Positions 63,316 through 64,000 of a DNA stretch of 64,000 nucleotides are shown in pieces (positions within the stretch are counted from its first letter, which is position 1; the number at the start of each line of letters is the position of its first letter). Source of the stretch: Roseitranquillus sediminis (lineage in GTDB: Bacteria; Pseudomonadota; Alphaproteobacteria; Rhodobacterales; Rhodobacteraceae). Made by a program: the position numbers and the translations under genes. The stretch covers positions 124,001 through 188,000 of the forward strand of contig NZ_JAFFOB010000005.1 of assembly GCF_016918935.1 (NCBI RefSeq), written 5' to 3'. Under the pieces are notes generated by a model. The model did not search any database, was not told where the DNA came from, and saw nothing but the letters and a program-made list of their open reading frames with translations.

Positions 63316-64000
63316 TCAGCACTGCCGCCCGCGTGGATCGTCGCGTCAGAGGGCATCTGCGGCAGATACTCGATCTCCAATCCGACCTCGTAGACCTTGC
63401 GAATCTCGGTCTCGAGATCGCCGGCCCAGGCCACATTCAGCCCAAGGCGATCGTTGTTGCGGATGAGGTCCGCGTAGTTCTGCACTACGTCTGTCGTCGC
63501 GTCGCCGCCGGCGATGACCGCGGCGGCCTCGTCCGGATTTGCTTTGACCCACTCGGCGGCATCCGAGTAGGCGGCGTAGAGGGCACCCACCGTGTCCGGG
63601 TTCGCCTCCACCCAGTCGCGATGCGCCGCGACGCCGAGGTAGGGGATGCTTGCGGAGCCCGCGAACTCTTCCCAGGCGCCGCCGATGTTGAGGTCGAGCG
63701 AGCGCACCTCTGCATTCTGCGACGTGAGCGAGGTGAAGGCCGGCTCCCAGAGCTGCACCGCCGCGGCGCGATCGGCCATGGCGTAGCCGACAAGACCGGG
63801 CGTCGCCGTGTTGACGGCGGTCACCTGCGACAGGTCGAGGCCCTGCCGACCCGCGAGCCAGCGGAACATCTGGTAGTTGGTCGTGCCGGTCGCCGCGGCG
63901 AGGTCCTTGCCTGCGAGGTCGGCCAGCGTCTGCACGTCATCGCGCGTGGTCACGACGGCGCCCCAGAAGTCGAAGAGGTTGAAGAGGTAGGTCGCCTCGA
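63312..64000 (-). CDS. ABC transporter substrate-binding protein, 5' end cut by the window
   Basis: The C-terminal 229 or so residues are visible; the frame stays open to the window edge, so the start and signal peptide are missing. NMT1/SsuA-like features include LAGKDLAAATGTTNYQMF, ADRAAAVQLWEPAF and IPYLGVAAHRDWVEANPD. Such receptors bind sulfonates, nitrate, thiamine precursors or similar small molecules. First gene of the importer operon. Confidence 0.88.
   Translation of the reverse strand, partial: EATYLFNLFDFWGAVVTTRDDVQTLADLAGKDLAAATGTTNYQMFRWLAGRQGLDLSQVTAVNTATPGLVGYAMADRAAAVQLWEPAFTSLTSQNAEVRSLDLNIGGAWEEFAGSASIPYLGVAAHRDWVEANPDTVGALYAAYSDAAEWVKANPDEAAAVIAGGDATTDVVQNYADLIRNNDRLGLNVAWAGDLETEIRKVYEVGLEIEYLPQMPSDATIHAGGSAE

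Overview
This is a gene-dense, high-GC stretch of bacterial chromosome that reads as Alphaproteobacteria, most like Rhodobacterales or a near relative. That placement rests on gene order and family content, not on a phylogeny: rpoH beside rluD and a DUF6476-type membrane protein; nrdR-ribD-ribE-ribBX-ribH-nusB; pleD-dnaG-rpoD; hom-glpX-recJ; and a tRNA-His with neither an encoded G-1 nor C73, a state known from part of the Alphaproteobacteria. Most of the window is core genome. There is no CRISPR array, no insertion sequence and no intact prophage. One integrase remnant lies beside a tRNA-Glu.

Layout. 1-6.1 kb: a P2-type cation ATPase, convergent with a GH65 disaccharide phosphorylase / beta-phosphoglucomutase pair. 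6.2-10.9 kb: rpoH, rluD, small conserved proteins, tRNA-His, a MmcB-like protein and an EEP-fold phosphatase. 11-15.9 kb: the riboflavin operon with nrdR and nusB, including an unknown 180-aa gene and a RibBX whose GTP cyclohydrolase II half has lost its zinc cysteines. 16-18.5 kb: SDR, dodecin, YjbQ and an AI-2E family membrane protein. 18.5-28.4 kb: rmuC, rpoD, dnaG, pleD, DUF3572, a gph-like HAD phosphatase, and an H-NOX-like sensor translationally coupled to a diguanylate cyclase.

28.4-42.8 kb: integrase scar and tRNA-Glu, then recJ, glpX, an M15-like protein, hom, a small lipoprotein, glutamate dehydrogenase, lytic transglycosylase, dapA, smpB, a sulfurtransferase, a GNAT protein and an aromatic aminotransferase. 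42.9-45.5 kb: a three-gene envelope/stress operon encoding a protein with eight 11-residue repeats, preceded by an EcfG-like promoter. 45.5-54.4 kb: rhodanese, amtB-glnK, PBP1A, mlaA-mlaC, RidA, GDPD, an N-acyltransferase and PCD. 54.6-61.6 kb: an accessory-looking catabolic cluster (gamma-glutamyltransferase, tctCBA, a DAO-type oxidoreductase and a GntR/FCD regulator) around a 365-bp divergent control region. 61.7-64.0 kb: a taurine/nitrate-type ABC importer cut by the window edge.

The best leads are the H-NOX-like protein lacking the heme-ligating histidine yet coupled to an intact diguanylate cyclase; the undecapeptide-repeat stress operon with its EcfG-type promoter, matched by a similar one before dodecin; the PleD homologue whose first receiver domain lost its Mg-binding acids; the terminator-bounded 305-bp spacer before an apparently leaderless smpB; and the unknown gene inside the riboflavin operon.
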